31,844 bases of DNA from Anaerolineaceae bacterium (GCA_003524305.1 DQHW01000026.1:3789-35632); one strand, 5' to 3'. Counted from the first letter of the stretch, positions 1 through 7,919 are shown. Notes: generated by a model from the sequence alone, not told the origin. Translations and numbers: made by a program.

Positions 1-2203
1 CGCCGGCGAACAGCTCGCGGATCGGGGTGAACAACCCGGTATAGGTCGCCGGGTTCGAGCGTGGCGTACGGCCGATTGGAGATTGATCAATGTTGATGAC
101 TTTGTCTAGATGCTCCAAACCCTCGATCTTGTCATAATTTCCGGCCTGGGTATGAGCGCGGTTCAGCTCACGCGCCAGTACATTGTAAAGAATATCCACC
201 ATCAGGGTCGACTTGCCAGAACCCGAAACGCCTGTAATGCAAACAAACTGCCCGAGTGGAATTTCAACAGTCAAATTCTTGAGATTATTTTCACGCGCCC
301 CGATGATCTTGAGCAGCTTGCCGTTTCTCGGATGCAGTTTCTTGGGCATGGGCACTTGTTTGCGCCCTGAAAGGTAAGCCCCGGTCAGGCTCTTGTGGTT
401 GGCAAGTATGTCTTCAACGGTGCCCTCGGCGACCATCTCGCCGCCGTGAATGCCTGCCCCCGGGCCGAGGTCAAGGATCCAATCTGCGGCACGGATGGTT
501 TCTTCATCGTGTTCCACTACGAGCACGGTGTTGCCCTGGTCGCGCAAATGTTTGAGTGTATCGAGCAGTTTGTCATTGTCACGCGGGTGCAGGCCAATGG
601 AAGGTTCATCCAACACGTAGAGTACACCCATCAGACGTGAACCGATCTGGGTGGCGAGACGGATGCGTTGTGCCTCGCCGCCAGAAAGAGACCCTGCAGG
701 CCGGCTGAGGGTCAAGTAATCCAGCCCCACGTTTACCAAAAAGCCAAGGCGTGAAACGATTTCTTTCAAGATGCGCTCGGCAATCACGGTATCTCTTCCG
801 CTTAACATACCTGGTTTGGCAAGGTTTTGGGTAAACTCAAGTGTACGGTTGACCGCCCAGCGGGTGACCTCCACAATGTTGGCGTCTTGAATGGTCACGG
901 CCAGGGCTTCAGGGCGCAGACGTTCACCTTTGCAGGTTGGGCAAGGTCGGTCGCTCATGAACTCAGAGATTTTGTTGCGGATGTATTCTGACTGCGTTTC
1001 ACGGTAGCGGCGTTCCAGGTTGGGGATGATGCCCTCAAAATTGGTCTGGAAAGTAGTCCTGCGGTCGTTTCGACCATCCATGGTGATGGTGAGCTGTTCG
1101 TTGCCCGTGCCATAAAGGATGCGGTTGATGTTTTCCTGGCTGATGGTGCTGACAGGGGCATCCAGATCAATTTTGTACTCCTTGGCGACGGCTTCGACCA
1201 TCTGCCAGTAGTATCCGCCCTGCTCACGCGGACCGTTCCACTCAAGCGCGATGATGGCGCCCTCGTTGAATGAACGATCCAGGTCGGGCATCAAAAGATC
1301 AGGGTCAATTTCAAGCCGGCTGCCAAGCCCCTGGCAATCAGGGCAGGCGCCGTGCGGTGTGTTGAAAGAGAAGGTGCGCGGTTCAATCTCGGGGATGGAG
1401 ATGCCGTGTTCGGGACAGGCTAAATGTTCGGAATAGAATAGATCTTCGGGTGGTTCGGCTGAAACATTTTGAACGGTTAGATACCCCTCGCCGACTTTAA
1501 GCCCGGTTTCAACCGAATCGGTCAGGCGTGAACGGAAGGTGCGCGCTTCTTCAGAATCTTCGGCATGCGAGACCACCAAACGATCCACAACGGCTTCGAT
1601 GGTGTGAATCTTGTAGCGATCAAGCGTGACCTCTTCATCCAGGTTGTAAACAATGCCATCCACCCTGACACGGACAAAACCGGCTTTGCGAACTTCATCG
1701 AAGACGGCCTGGTAGGTGCCTTTACGGGCGCGCACGACCGGCGCCAGGATCAGCAGCTTGGTTCCTTCAGGCAGGCTTTCGATGCGGTCAACCACCTCTT
1801 GTGCAGATTGCTTAACCACAACTTTGCCGCAAATCGGGCAGTGAGGAACACCGATGCGCGCAAAGAGGAGGCGCAAATAATCATAGATTTCGGTCACCGT
1901 ACCTACAGTGGAACGCGGATTATGCGAAGTGGCTTTTTGATCTATCGAAACGGCAGGCGAAAGCCCGTCAATATAATCCACGTCGGGTTTTTCCATCTGC
2001 CCGAGGAATTGACGGGCATATGAAGAGAGTGATTCGACATAACGGCGCTGGCCTTCGGCAAAGATGGTGTCGAATGCGAGAGAGCTTTTACCAGAACCGG
2101 AAAGGCCGGTGATAACCACCAGCTTGTCGCGAGGAATTTCAACGGTAATGTTCTTGAGGTTGTGGGCTCGTGCGCCCACCACACGGATTGAGTTTTGAGT
2201 CAT
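1..2203 (-). CDS. uvrA: UvrA, excinuclease ABC subunit A (3' end outside window)
   Basis: DNA-damage recognition ATPase of nucleotide excision repair; it loads UvrB onto lesions. The frame is open from the ATG at 2203 to the left edge, about 734 codons, so roughly the last 200 residues of a typical 940-residue UvrA are missing. Visible: first Walker A GLSGSGKSS at residues 33-41, a zinc-finger start CPICGK, a second Cys pair CPTCKGERL, the ABC signature LSGGEAQRIRLA followed by LDEPSIGLH, the second Walker A GVSGSGKSTL, and QSPIGRTPRSNPATYTG near the edge. The start fits the usual UvrA N-terminus (IRVVGARAHNLKNI). The Shine-Dalgarno is weak (GGACAG). The gene is transcribed away from the accessory stretch to its right and has no operon partner in the window. 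Family assignment is certain. Confidence 0.97.
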   Translation of the reverse strand, partial: MTQNSIRVVGARAHNLKNITVEIPRDKLVVITGLSGSGKSSLAFDTIFAEGQRRYVESLSSYARQFLGQMEKPDVDYIDGLSPAVSIDQKATSHNPRSTVGTVTEIYDYLRLLFARIGVPHCPICGKVVVKQSAQEVVDRIESLPEGTKLLILAPVVRARKGTYQAVFDEVRKAGFVRVRVDGIVYNLDEEVTLDRYKIHTIEAVVDRLVVSHAEDSEEARTFRSRLTDSVETGLKVGEGYLTVQNVSAEPPEDLFYSEHLACPEHGISIPEIEPRTFSFNTPHGACPDCQGLGSRLEIDPDLLMPDLDRSFNEGAIIALEWNGPREQGGYYWQMVEAVAKEYKIDLDAPVSTISQENINRILYGTGNEQLTITMDGRNDRRTTFQTNFEGIIPNLERRYRETQSEYIRNKISEFMSDRPCPTCKGERLRPEALAVTIQDANIVEVTRWAVNRTLEFTQNLAKPGMLSGRDTVIAERILKEIVSRLGFLVNVGLDYLTLSRPAGSLSGGEAQRIRLATQIGSRLMGVLYVLDEPSIGLHPRDNDKLLDTLKHLRDQGNTVLVVEHDEETIRAADWILDLGPGAGIHGGEMVAEGTVEDILANHKSLTGAYLSGRKQVPMPKKLHPRNGKLLKIIGARENNLKNLTVEIPLGQFVCITGVSGSGKSTLMVDILYNVLARELNRAHTQAGNYDKIEGLEHLDKVINIDQSPIGRTPRSNPATYTGLFTPIRELFAG

Positions 2204-2280
2204 ATTCTGTCCATTAGAATTTATTTTCTATACCGATATTGTACCACACGGCAACCTGAAATTATAGTGGGAAAAGCTGG

Positions 2281-2322
2281 GATTAGTGATTAGCGATTAG
2301 TGATTAGTGATTAGTGATTGGT
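2281..2322. repeat. Heptanucleotide tandem repeat (GATTAGT)x6
   Basis: Six consecutive 7-base units, four exact GATTAGT and two with one change (GATTAGC, GATTGGT). It lies in the 369-base gap between uvrA and the KilA-N gene. Related GATTAGTAATTAG text recurs at 8231-8250. No function can be read from it; it could expand or contract by slippage. Confidence 0.85.
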
Positions 2323-2359
2323 GAAACCCTGTTTTCTTTTTAGATTCGTTTTTGTTTTA

Positions 2360-2405
2360 GAGACCCCTCTCGCAAAGACCGCTCGGGGGCGCACAGATCG
2401 CGAAA
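2360..2405 (+). repeat. REP-like element, family B copy 1
   Basis: Short GC-rich block in an AT-rich gap, with a CCCCTCTCG arm and a GCTCGGGGG arm and then a GCGCACAGATCGCGAAA tail. The same arms and tail occur at 5693-5740, and the arms occur inverted at 23068-23098, so it belongs to a dispersed family. The rest of the 2204-2572 gap shows no gene. Confidence 0.6.
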
Positions 2406-2572
2406 TCGAAAACAAAGAAAACGAATGCTTTTTGGACCTAATTTGCCTCTACAATGAAAAAACATAGCTTTACGATAATTTTGAATTCATATATTGGTAA
2501 CATTCTGGTTAGAAACGAATCATTTGAATTTATGTACGAATACCAGAACATTTGATACTGGTATTCTTTGCG

Positions 2573-3397
2573 CTATTGAATTTGATCGGATAGTCTTTTT
2601 ACTCCTTTATCTTCAGACAATAACCGCATTTGATGGATAGCGATGGCGTTCAATTTTGCCAGGCGTTCTGGTTGTGAGAGCCCCTGTTCGATAAACAAAG
2701 CATTCAAATTCTCGAGGTTTGAAAGACATATCAATTGAGCAACACTTGCTTCGTCACAAATATTTCCCCTTTTTTGGAGGTTTTGAGAACGCCAATTTTT
2801 TGCCGTTTTACCAAATAACGCCATATTGAGTAGATCAGCTTCTGAAGCGTAAATGTGGTTAATTTGTTCACCAGTTAACGACGGTGGAAGAAGATTTTCT
2901 TTGATTGCGTCTGTGTGAATGTGGTAGTTGATTTTTGACAGATTTCGTTTAATATTCCAGCCTAACTGTTTTTGTTCAATTTCCTTGAGGCGTTGAAATT
3001 CGATAATCAGATATAGTTTGAACTCAGTGGAAATCCATGAAGCAAATTCAAACGCGATATCCTGATGAGCATATGTCCCTCCGCCATACTTGCCCGATTT
3101 CGAAATTAATCCGATTGCTTTGGTGGATTCAATCCACTTGAGTGGCGATAAAACGAAATAATTTGCACCCGCATCATTTTTAAACTGGTCGAATTCGACC
3201 ATGTTAAAACCAGGGTTATGAAGCTTTTCCCATAGACCAAGGAATTCAACTGTGCTACGACTGCGCATCAAATTCTTTACGATATCTGCTGGTGTCACAT
3301 TATTGCGAAATTTTGCGATGTCAGTTAAAGAAATATAATCTTCCGCGGAATGTGAAATAATGGTTATATCTTTTCCTTGTACATTTATTTTTTCCAT
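2573..3397 (-). CDS. KilA-N domain protein
   Basis: A 274-residue protein whose first half matches the KilA-N fold: ISLTDIAKFRN near the start, then a segment resembling a phage antirepressor with ..GKYGGGTYAHQDIAFEFASWIS at about residues 105-130 and an FKLYLIIEFQRLKE helix. KilA-N domains are DNA-binding modules of phage and mobile-element regulators. The C-terminal half (about 140-274) is not recognised. Two adjacent ATGs (3400 and 3397) follow a strong AGGAGG; the second gives the better spacing of six bases and is used here. Base composition is AT-rich, unlike uvrA. No other phage genes are seen nearby, so this is probably an orphan accessory regulator. The DNA target and role are unknown. 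Confidence 0.8.
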   Translation of the reverse strand: MEKINVQGKDITIISHSAEDYISLTDIAKFRNNVTPADIVKNLMRSRSTVEFLGLWEKLHNPGFNMVEFDQFKNDAGANYFVLSPLKWIESTKAIGLISKSGKYGGGTYAHQDIAFEFASWISTEFKLYLIIEFQRLKEIEQKQLGWNIKRNLSKINYHIHTDAIKENLLPPSLTGEQINHIYASEADLLNMALFGKTAKNWRSQNLQKRGNICDEASVAQLICLSNLENLNALFIEQGLSQPERLAKLNAIAIHQMRLLSEDKGVKRLSDQIQ

Positions 3398-3488
3398 CAT
3401 TACCCTCCTGTAGAAAACGGAACATTTTCTCACTTATCAATGAGATTGCTAATAGAAAGCGTTAGTAGAAATTTTATTCTACCATTTA

Positions 3489-3511
3489 ATTATAAACCCA
3501 CTTGTCAAGTG
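3489..3511 (-). promoter_or_regulatory. Candidate promoter/operator of the KilA-N gene
   Basis: On the minus strand a TATAAT box (3489-3494) sits just downstream of a 13-base palindrome CACTTGACAAGTG (3499-3511), which also contains TTGACA. The TATAAT-TTGACA spacing is too short for both to be one promoter, so the palindrome more likely lies in the -35/-10 spacer as an operator. The arrangement would suit autoregulation by the KilA-N protein. This is inference. Confidence 0.35.
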
Positions 3512-3548
3512 ATTAATAAATGTGATTAATGAATGAATACTTTCTTCA

Positions 3549-4274
3549 TTACTCTGAAAACAAATGCCGGAAGAAACGGTCAGGGTTTTCGAGAAAATCT
3601 TTGGTGATGCGATAGTGTTCTGTTTCCTGGACTTTGACTTGGGATATTTTCTCGCCATCCAGGCTTAAAATGACCGCATCAGGATAGCTCAACAGTATGG
3701 GCGAATGGCTGGCGATGATGAATTGGGCTTTGCCTGACGATTCCAATTCATGGATGAGCGCTAGAAAAGCAAGCTGACGATTGGGGGAGAGCGCCGCTTC
3801 GGGTTCATCCAGAATATAGATGCCGCGATTAAAATGATTAACAAAGAGAGACAGAAACGACTCTCCGTGGGATTGCTGATGCAATGACTTGCCGCCATAC
3901 CCCTGAAGAATGGAAGAATCCTCCTCGGCAATTTGATCAATGTAAGTGGCAAAATTGTAAAAACTTTCGGCGCGCATAAAAAAACCGTTGGTGACCTTGG
4001 GCATCCATGAAAAACGCAGCGCCGAGGTAAGACTGGATTCAGTATCAGAATTTGAATAGCTGTGGTTGCGGTTGCCGCCTGAATGGTTGAAGCCGCAGCC
4101 TTCAGCAATCGCCTCAAGAATGGTGGATTTGCCTGATCCGTTCTCGCCCACAAAGAAAGTGACGTTATTCGAAAACTCCAGATTCAATCCGTTAGAAAGG
4201 ATGGGGATTGAAAACGGAAATTTGGCTGGATGCACCAACTCAGGCAGTGTGCTGATTCTTTTCAAGAAAGTCAT
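3549..4274 (-). CDS. Stand-alone AAA/ABC-type ATPase
   Basis: A 241-residue soluble ATPase of the single-domain AAA_21/AAA_23 type related to ABC and SMC heads. Visible: Walker A GENGSGKST at residues 43-51, a Q-loop-like region, signature SHGES near 133, Walker B GIYILDEPE near 150, and the switch histidine in IIASHSPIL near 185. No membrane segments and no partner nuclease or permease are seen. The start follows GGAG five bases upstream. It precedes the KilA-N gene on the same strand with about 150 bases between, including a likely separate promoter, so the two may not be co-transcribed. Such ATPases occur in defence, repair and toxin systems, but also alone in many genomes; no specific role can be assigned. 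Confidence 0.85.
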   Translation of the reverse strand: MTFLKRISTLPELVHPAKFPFSIPILSNGLNLEFSNNVTFFVGENGSGKSTILEAIAEGCGFNHSGGNRNHSYSNSDTESSLTSALRFSWMPKVTNGFFMRAESFYNFATYIDQIAEEDSSILQGYGGKSLHQQSHGESFLSLFVNHFNRGIYILDEPEAALSPNRQLAFLALIHELESSGKAQFIIASHSPILLSYPDAVILSLDGEKISQVKVQETEHYRITKDFLENPDRFFRHLFSE

Positions 4275-4467
4275 TACGACTCCGATTATGCTTCAGATTC
4301 GAATAAATACAGTCATTTTGAATAAACATTCCAAATTGCTAGAATATTTTTTCTACATCCTGATTATAAACCCGCAGGTTTATTATTATCAATTAAGTTG
4401 TAAGATTTAATCAGAGATTGATTGGTCTGCTCATTTTTGGTTGATTAACCAGAAAACTGGAGAAAAA

Positions 4468-4785
4468 ATGATTAATGTATACATCAATCATCCCAACCCC
4501 CACATCACGATTCATCAAAATTCAGACTGCGGATTGATTCACGCGCACAAGAGTGCGGCTGAATCGCGCACGGTAAAGATTGAAATTTCCAACTTGTCAC
4601 ATGAACTTGCCAAGTTTGTCGAAGGTGAACACAAGTTCAATGCCAGCAAAGAATTCAATGACATGTGGCTTGTAGTATCCCTAGACGACCTTGCCTTTGA
4701 AATTGCAGTGGTGCTTTTCATCGTTGCGCAACTTGGAAAGACCTACAAACAGTTCAAAGGGATGTCCCCTTCGATACATTGTTAA
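4468..4785 (+). CDS. Small conserved-looking hypothetical protein
   Basis: A 105-residue protein starting MINVYINHPNPHITIHQN, with a CTGGAGAAAAA ribosome site directly before this ATG; an upstream in-frame ATG at 4441 lacks one. It has a His/Cys cluster early on (HPNPHITIH, then C21 and further His), a middle segment ELAKFVEGEHKF, and a hydrophobic amphipathic helix near the C-terminus (LAFEIAVVLFIVAQLGK). I cannot name a family or function. The frame is clean, the start is well placed and the composition matches the surrounding accessory genes, so it is likely real. A role for the His/Cys cluster in metal binding is a guess. Confidence 0.65.
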   Translation: MINVYINHPNPHITIHQNSDCGLIHAHKSAAESRTVKIEISNLSHELAKFVEGEHKFNASKEFNDMWLVVSLDDLAFEIAVVLFIVAQLGKTYKQFKGMSPSIHC

Positions 4786-4866
4786 AAATATTCCGGGGTT
4801 CCACCCTCTTCAGTGTGTCTTTAAGATTCTCCGTGGAGGTACGAACGTAATTAAGGGGAAAGTACG

Positions 4867-5457
4867 ATGAATCCAAACAATAACCGAAAATATCCTCACA
4901 GGCGATCCATTCGATATAAAGGATATGATAATTCATCCGAAGGGGTGTATTTTGTGACGCTGGTGACGAAACATCACGAACATCTTTTTGGAAAAATCGA
5001 AAATGGAGAAATGGTTCTCAATCAGTTTGGTAGGATAGTAAGGGAGGAATGGTTCAAAACAGCCATTCTGAGACCAAATATTGAACTAAATGAAGATGAG
5101 TTCGTGGTGATGCCCAATCACATCCATGGGATCATTTGGATAACCGAAAAATTAAAAGAAATAGCATACAATGGCCATGGTACGGGCGACCTGCAGGTCG
5201 CCCGTACAAACTCTTCAGACTCAATACGTCCAAAAGGTCCACTTTCTAATTCGATTGGTGCAATCATTGGCGGATTTAAAGCAGCGGCAACGAAAAGGAT
5301 CAATTCATTACGGGGAACATATAGCCAAGAAGTCTGGCTGCGAAATTACTACGAACACATAATTGAAAGTGAGAGAGAGTATTTCAACATCGCGAACTAT
5401 ATCCATGACAACCCAGAAAATTGGGGCATAAATGATGAATATTATTCGCTTTGGTAA
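4867..5457 (+). CDS. REP-associated tyrosine transposase (RAYT, IS200-like Y1/HUH)
   Basis: A 196-residue HUH-superfamily nuclease. It has the N-terminal RAYT pattern (RRSIRYKGYDNSSEGVYFVT), the metal-binding HUH motif in VVMPNHIHGIIWI near residue 83, and the C-terminal helix with the likely catalytic tyrosine in EYFNIANYIHDNPENW near 175. RAYTs are single-copy domesticated or semi-mobile relatives of IS200 TnpA, thought to spread REP palindromes. Start supported by AAGGGGAAAG upstream. Unusual feature: a perfect 28-base palindrome (5180-5207) lies inside the frame and is translated as part of GTGDLQVARTN, in the variable linker between the two catalytic halves. A truncated, divergent copy follows immediately. 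Family confidence is high; current activity is unknown. Confidence 0.93.
   Translation: MNPNNNRKYPHRRSIRYKGYDNSSEGVYFVTLVTKHHEHLFGKIENGEMVLNQFGRIVREEWFKTAILRPNIELNEDEFVVMPNHIHGIIWITEKLKEIAYNGHGTGDLQVARTNSSDSIRPKGPLSNSIGAIIGGFKAAATKRINSLRGTYSQEVWLRNYYEHIIESEREYFNIANYIHDNPENWGINDEYYSLW
5180..5207. repeat. Perfect 28-bp palindrome inside the transposase gene (family A copy 1)
   Basis: Self-complementary over all 28 bases with core GGGCGACCTGCAGGTCGCCC. It keeps the reading frame of the transposase and encodes GDLQVAR. The same palindrome occurs at 5485-5512. Confidence 0.95.
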
Positions 5458-5484
5458 ATGAAACAGGCGACCTGCAATTATCGA

Positions 5485-5512
5485 GTACGGGCGACCTGCA
5501 GGTCGCCCGTAC
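5485..5512. repeat. Perfect 28-bp palindrome (family A copy 2)
   Basis: Identical to 5180-5207 over 28 bases. A partial arm (GGCGACCTGCA) also sits just upstream at 5466-5476, so three palindrome arms lie in about 300 bases. It marks the 5' boundary of the homology between the two transposase copies. Confidence 0.95.
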
Positions 5513-5690
5513 AAGCTCAATGAACCAAAATCAATCTACGAACCCAAGACGACCAAAAGGACCGGTTTCAAATTCGGTTGGAGCCATAATTGGAGGGTTT
5601 AAAGCAGCAGTAACGAAAAGGATCAATTCTTTACGGGGAACATATAGTCAAGAAGTCTGGCTTCGCAATTATTATGAACACATTATCCAG

Positions 5691-5742
5691 ACCGACCCCT
5701 CTCGGCACGTAAAGCGGCTCGGGGACGCAAAGACCGCGAAAG
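5691..5742 (+). repeat. REP-like element, family B copy 2, inserted in the transposase pseudogene
   Basis: Contains the CCCCTCTCG and GCTCGGGG arms and a GACGCAAAGACCGCGAAAG tail, as at 2360-2405. It interrupts the sequence between the codons for HII and EYFNIANY that are adjacent in the intact copy, which shows that the element was gained after the gene existed. Confidence 0.8.
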
Positions 5743-5828
5743 GAATATTTCAATATCGCAAACTACATTCACGACAACCCTGAAAACTGGGGATTGAAGG
5801 ATGAATATTTCTCGTAATATTTTTTTGC

Positions 5829-6350
5829 TTATCCTATGAAGGTGAGGAACTCATCCACTTTTTGCGGATTGACCTTTGAAAAGACTCGCATGTTTTGTTT
5901 CTGAACGGCATCCATGATGGGGGTGGGAGAAAAGTTACTCAAAAGCAGCAGATAGCGTTTGGGGGATAATTGCGCAATAAGTTGATTGACCTTTCCCAGC
6001 GGAACTTCGCCTTGTTGAAGCAGTTCAGTGCCGTTCACTACAAATTGCGGTTCGCCAGAAATCCAACCCGGGTCTTCGGTTGTTCTTGGAATTTCTACCT
6101 TTTTGTTTTGTTCGGATGCTTCAAGCAGCTCAGGCTGACCGACATGGCGGCGCAGGGTATTCACCAATCTTGTAACATCCATGCCGCCAACCTGGGCGAC
6201 TTTTTCAAGATTAACCAATGAGCCAACCGTGTGTCTGAGCACCGGATTTTTCAGGTTTTTAAAAGGAGGGGCAATATTGATGAGCTGCTCTTCAAGTTCA
6301 GGATAAGCCTGCAGCACATCTGACAATTTGCTTGAACGGGTAAGTTCCAT
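5829..6350 (-). CDS. DUF1858-domain protein
   Basis: A 173-residue soluble protein. Residues 1-60 match the DUF1858/ScdA_N-like helical domain (SKLSDVLQAYPELEEQLINIAPPFKNLKNPVLR). After a charged linker, residues 95-173 form a small alpha/beta domain (GEVPLGKVNQLIAQL, RYLLLLSNFSPTPIMDAVQK, MRVFSKVN) resembling DUF2249/TusA-like folds. It is the second gene after the DUF438/hemerythrin gene, 24 bases apart, with AAGGAA before the ATG. DUF1858 domains occur next to Fe-S, hybrid-cluster and hemerythrin proteins in anaerobes; a part in nitrosative or oxidative stress handling is inferred from the partner. The exact biochemical role is unknown. Confidence 0.85.
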   Translation of the reverse strand: MELTRSSKLSDVLQAYPELEEQLINIAPPFKNLKNPVLRHTVGSLVNLEKVAQVGGMDVTRLVNTLRRHVGQPELLEASEQNKKVEIPRTTEDPGWISGEPQFVVNGTELLQQGEVPLGKVNQLIAQLSPKRYLLLLSNFSPTPIMDAVQKQNMRVFSKVNPQKVDEFLTFIG

Positions 6351-6374
6351 TTTAGGTTCCTTTCTTTCCAGGCT

Positions 6375-7619
6375 CTATGAGGCAGTATCGTATTCCAACA
6401 AGCGGCGCTCACCGTCAAGAGCGCGGAGTTCGGTCAAGTCTTGTGTCACTTCTAGCGTCCCCAAATAACCGCCATGCAGGTCACGCACCGCGTAGTAACA
6501 AATATAGATAAATTTGCCGCCCATGTTGATCCAAAAGGCTGCTTTTTCCTGGGCGCCATCTTTGAAATCCTTGACGATCTTGTTGACGATGTGCACACTC
6601 TTGGGCGGATGGCAGTACTGCACCTTGCGTCCCAGGATGGCGCGTGAACGGTCAAAAATGCGATTGCGGCCAGGGGTGAAATAGCGGACAGTGTCTTCAG
6701 CATCCACAAAGGTCAGGTCAAATGGCAGGGTATGAAAAACAGAAATCAACTCATTCAAGCTGAAATTTCCCGTAGGCATTTGAACTCTACCGTTTGAGGC
6801 TGCGGGTTTTTTCATCTCTTCAGTGATACCGCCTTCAGGGGTCCATTCAAATTGCGGTGCGAAGATGCAGTAACCGTATTCATCGCTTTGCGTATAAATC
6901 TCGTACCAATCCTGCTCAGTCAACAGATCCAACGCGGTTGGGAACATGATCTTTTCTTCCTTGTAGATCATGTCATCCACTGCCTCAAGTGCGGGAAGGA
7001 TGGTAAATGTGCTAAACGCTTTTGCTTCACCGGCGTTTATGGATTCCACCTGTTGAAGACCGGCAATCGTTTCACGGAGTTGTTTGCGGACTTCATCGTG
7101 CTTGCCCCACATGACCAGCGGCGGACCGGGAAGCTGGTTTTTCTCAAAATAAGGGAAGAGCAGGTTTTCTTTGCGGCGATAATGCTTATCCACATCCATC
7201 AATATGTTAAGCTGTTGTTGAACACCTTGCATTAAATCGGTGACAACCTCGTCATCAGGTTTTTGATTAATTTTTTCAAGCAACACGCGGATTGTCCCCG
7301 TGGTTTTTGCCAATTCGCGATTTTCTTGCACAAAAGTGTTAACAGGATGCCCTGGCGAGGTTTCGGGTGTCTCTTGCAAATCGAGGTGCTTTTTAAGAAC
7401 TCGCGTATGGGTATCGCAGAGTTCCTGAATGCGTTCTGCCGTGATGCCCTCCTTGACCAACTGCACTTCCATCATAAAGACATCACTGTAATCAGCTTCA
7501 TCGAGCATGGTTTCAAGCTGAAGCTTGACCCTTTCTTCGGCCACACCTTCATCCAGTTGCCGGATGAGGTTTTTCATAATGTCGACACGTTTCTGACGGT
7601 TATTGATCACTTCACTCAT
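6375..7619 (-). CDS. DUF438 / hemerythrin HHE / PAS protein
   Basis: A 414-residue multidomain protein. Residues 1-85 are a DUF438 domain (RVDIMKNLIRQLDEGV.., ELCDTHTRVLKKHL). About 95-225 is a hemerythrin-like HHE domain with likely di-iron ligands in DKHYRRKENLLFPYFE, WGKHDEVR and YKEEKIMFP. About 285-405 is a PAS domain (LPFDLTFVDAEDTVRYFTPG, then FIYICYYAVRDLHGGYLGTLEVTQDLTE). The layout is that of DUF438 proteins of strict anaerobes, proposed O2/NO sensors or Fe-S repair helpers. The ATG at 7619 has GAGG eight bases upstream. First gene of a two-gene operon with the DUF1858 protein, divergent from the riboswitch array; no DNA-binding or kinase domain is fused, so any signal must pass to a partner. 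Confidence 0.92.
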   Translation of the reverse strand: MSEVINNRQKRVDIMKNLIRQLDEGVAEERVKLQLETMLDEADYSDVFMMEVQLVKEGITAERIQELCDTHTRVLKKHLDLQETPETSPGHPVNTFVQENRELAKTTGTIRVLLEKINQKPDDEVVTDLMQGVQQQLNILMDVDKHYRRKENLLFPYFEKNQLPGPPLVMWGKHDEVRKQLRETIAGLQQVESINAGEAKAFSTFTILPALEAVDDMIYKEEKIMFPTALDLLTEQDWYEIYTQSDEYGYCIFAPQFEWTPEGGITEEMKKPAASNGRVQMPTGNFSLNELISVFHTLPFDLTFVDAEDTVRYFTPGRNRIFDRSRAILGRKVQYCHPPKSVHIVNKIVKDFKDGAQEKAAFWINMGGKFIYICYYAVRDLHGGYLGTLEVTQDLTELRALDGERRLLEYDTAS

Positions 7620-7835
7620 GGCATGATCCTCAAACTTTCTCTAAATATGTTGGTGAATTAATTATACATGATTAATATGATAATATTCATAATAATTGTA
7701 ATATTTATAGGATGATGATTGATACCCTTTTTGATATTTTTTATAAGGAATCACCTTTTTTACCTACCCGAAATTAAATCCGCGTAAAATCAGTTTTGTT
7801 CTATTGAATTTCTAAAATCAGGCGTGGTATTGTCT

Positions 7836-7919
7836 AGTCAAGAGCAAAACCTAACGAAAGTAGGTGACGCAAAGTCAAGGGTCTAAAATCAGAAAACTGA
7901 TCATGATCGCCTGACTGCC
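7836..7919 (+). promoter_or_regulatory. GEMM-I riboswitch aptamer 1 (cyclic dinucleotide)
   Basis: Matches the GEMM-I consensus in order: GAGCAAAACC, a short hairpin closed by a GAAA tetraloop (CCTAAC-GAAA-GTAGG), the GACGCAAAGTC block, GGTCTAA tetraloop receptor, a second hairpin and the closing GCCTGACTGCC. The outer stem AGTCA (7836-7840) pairs with TGACT (7912-7916). It lies on the plus strand pointing to ldh. The base equivalent to Vc2 G20 is A here. Confidence 0.85.

Larger units (their letters stand above)
5458..5817 (+). pseudogene. Truncated, frameshifted second RAYT copy
   Basis: Directly after the stop of the intact transposase, the sequence again encodes the second half of the same protein: family A palindrome, then RPKGPVSNSVGAIIGGFKAA, the TYSQEVWLRNYYEHII segment and, in another frame, FNIANYIHDNPENWGLKDEYFS before TAA at 5815. 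The N-terminal HUH half is absent. At 5691-5742 a foreign block replaces a few codons and adds 43 bases net, breaking the frame. The copy is clearly diverged from its neighbour at silent and some replacement sites, so it is an older paralogue rather than a fresh duplication. One route is deletion between palindromes of two tandem transposase genes. Confidence 0.88.

Noticed and set aside
1251..2184. Plus- and minus-strand ORFs of 60-150 codons inside uvrA.
   Set aside because: They lie in other frames of a continuous UvrA frame with intact motifs; no independent coding signal.
4828..4845. TCTCCGTGGAGG near the transposase resembles the 3' part of the tRNA-Glu gene.
   Set aside because: Only about a dozen bases match and they are self-complementary; no tRNA cloverleaf can be built, so chance is likely.
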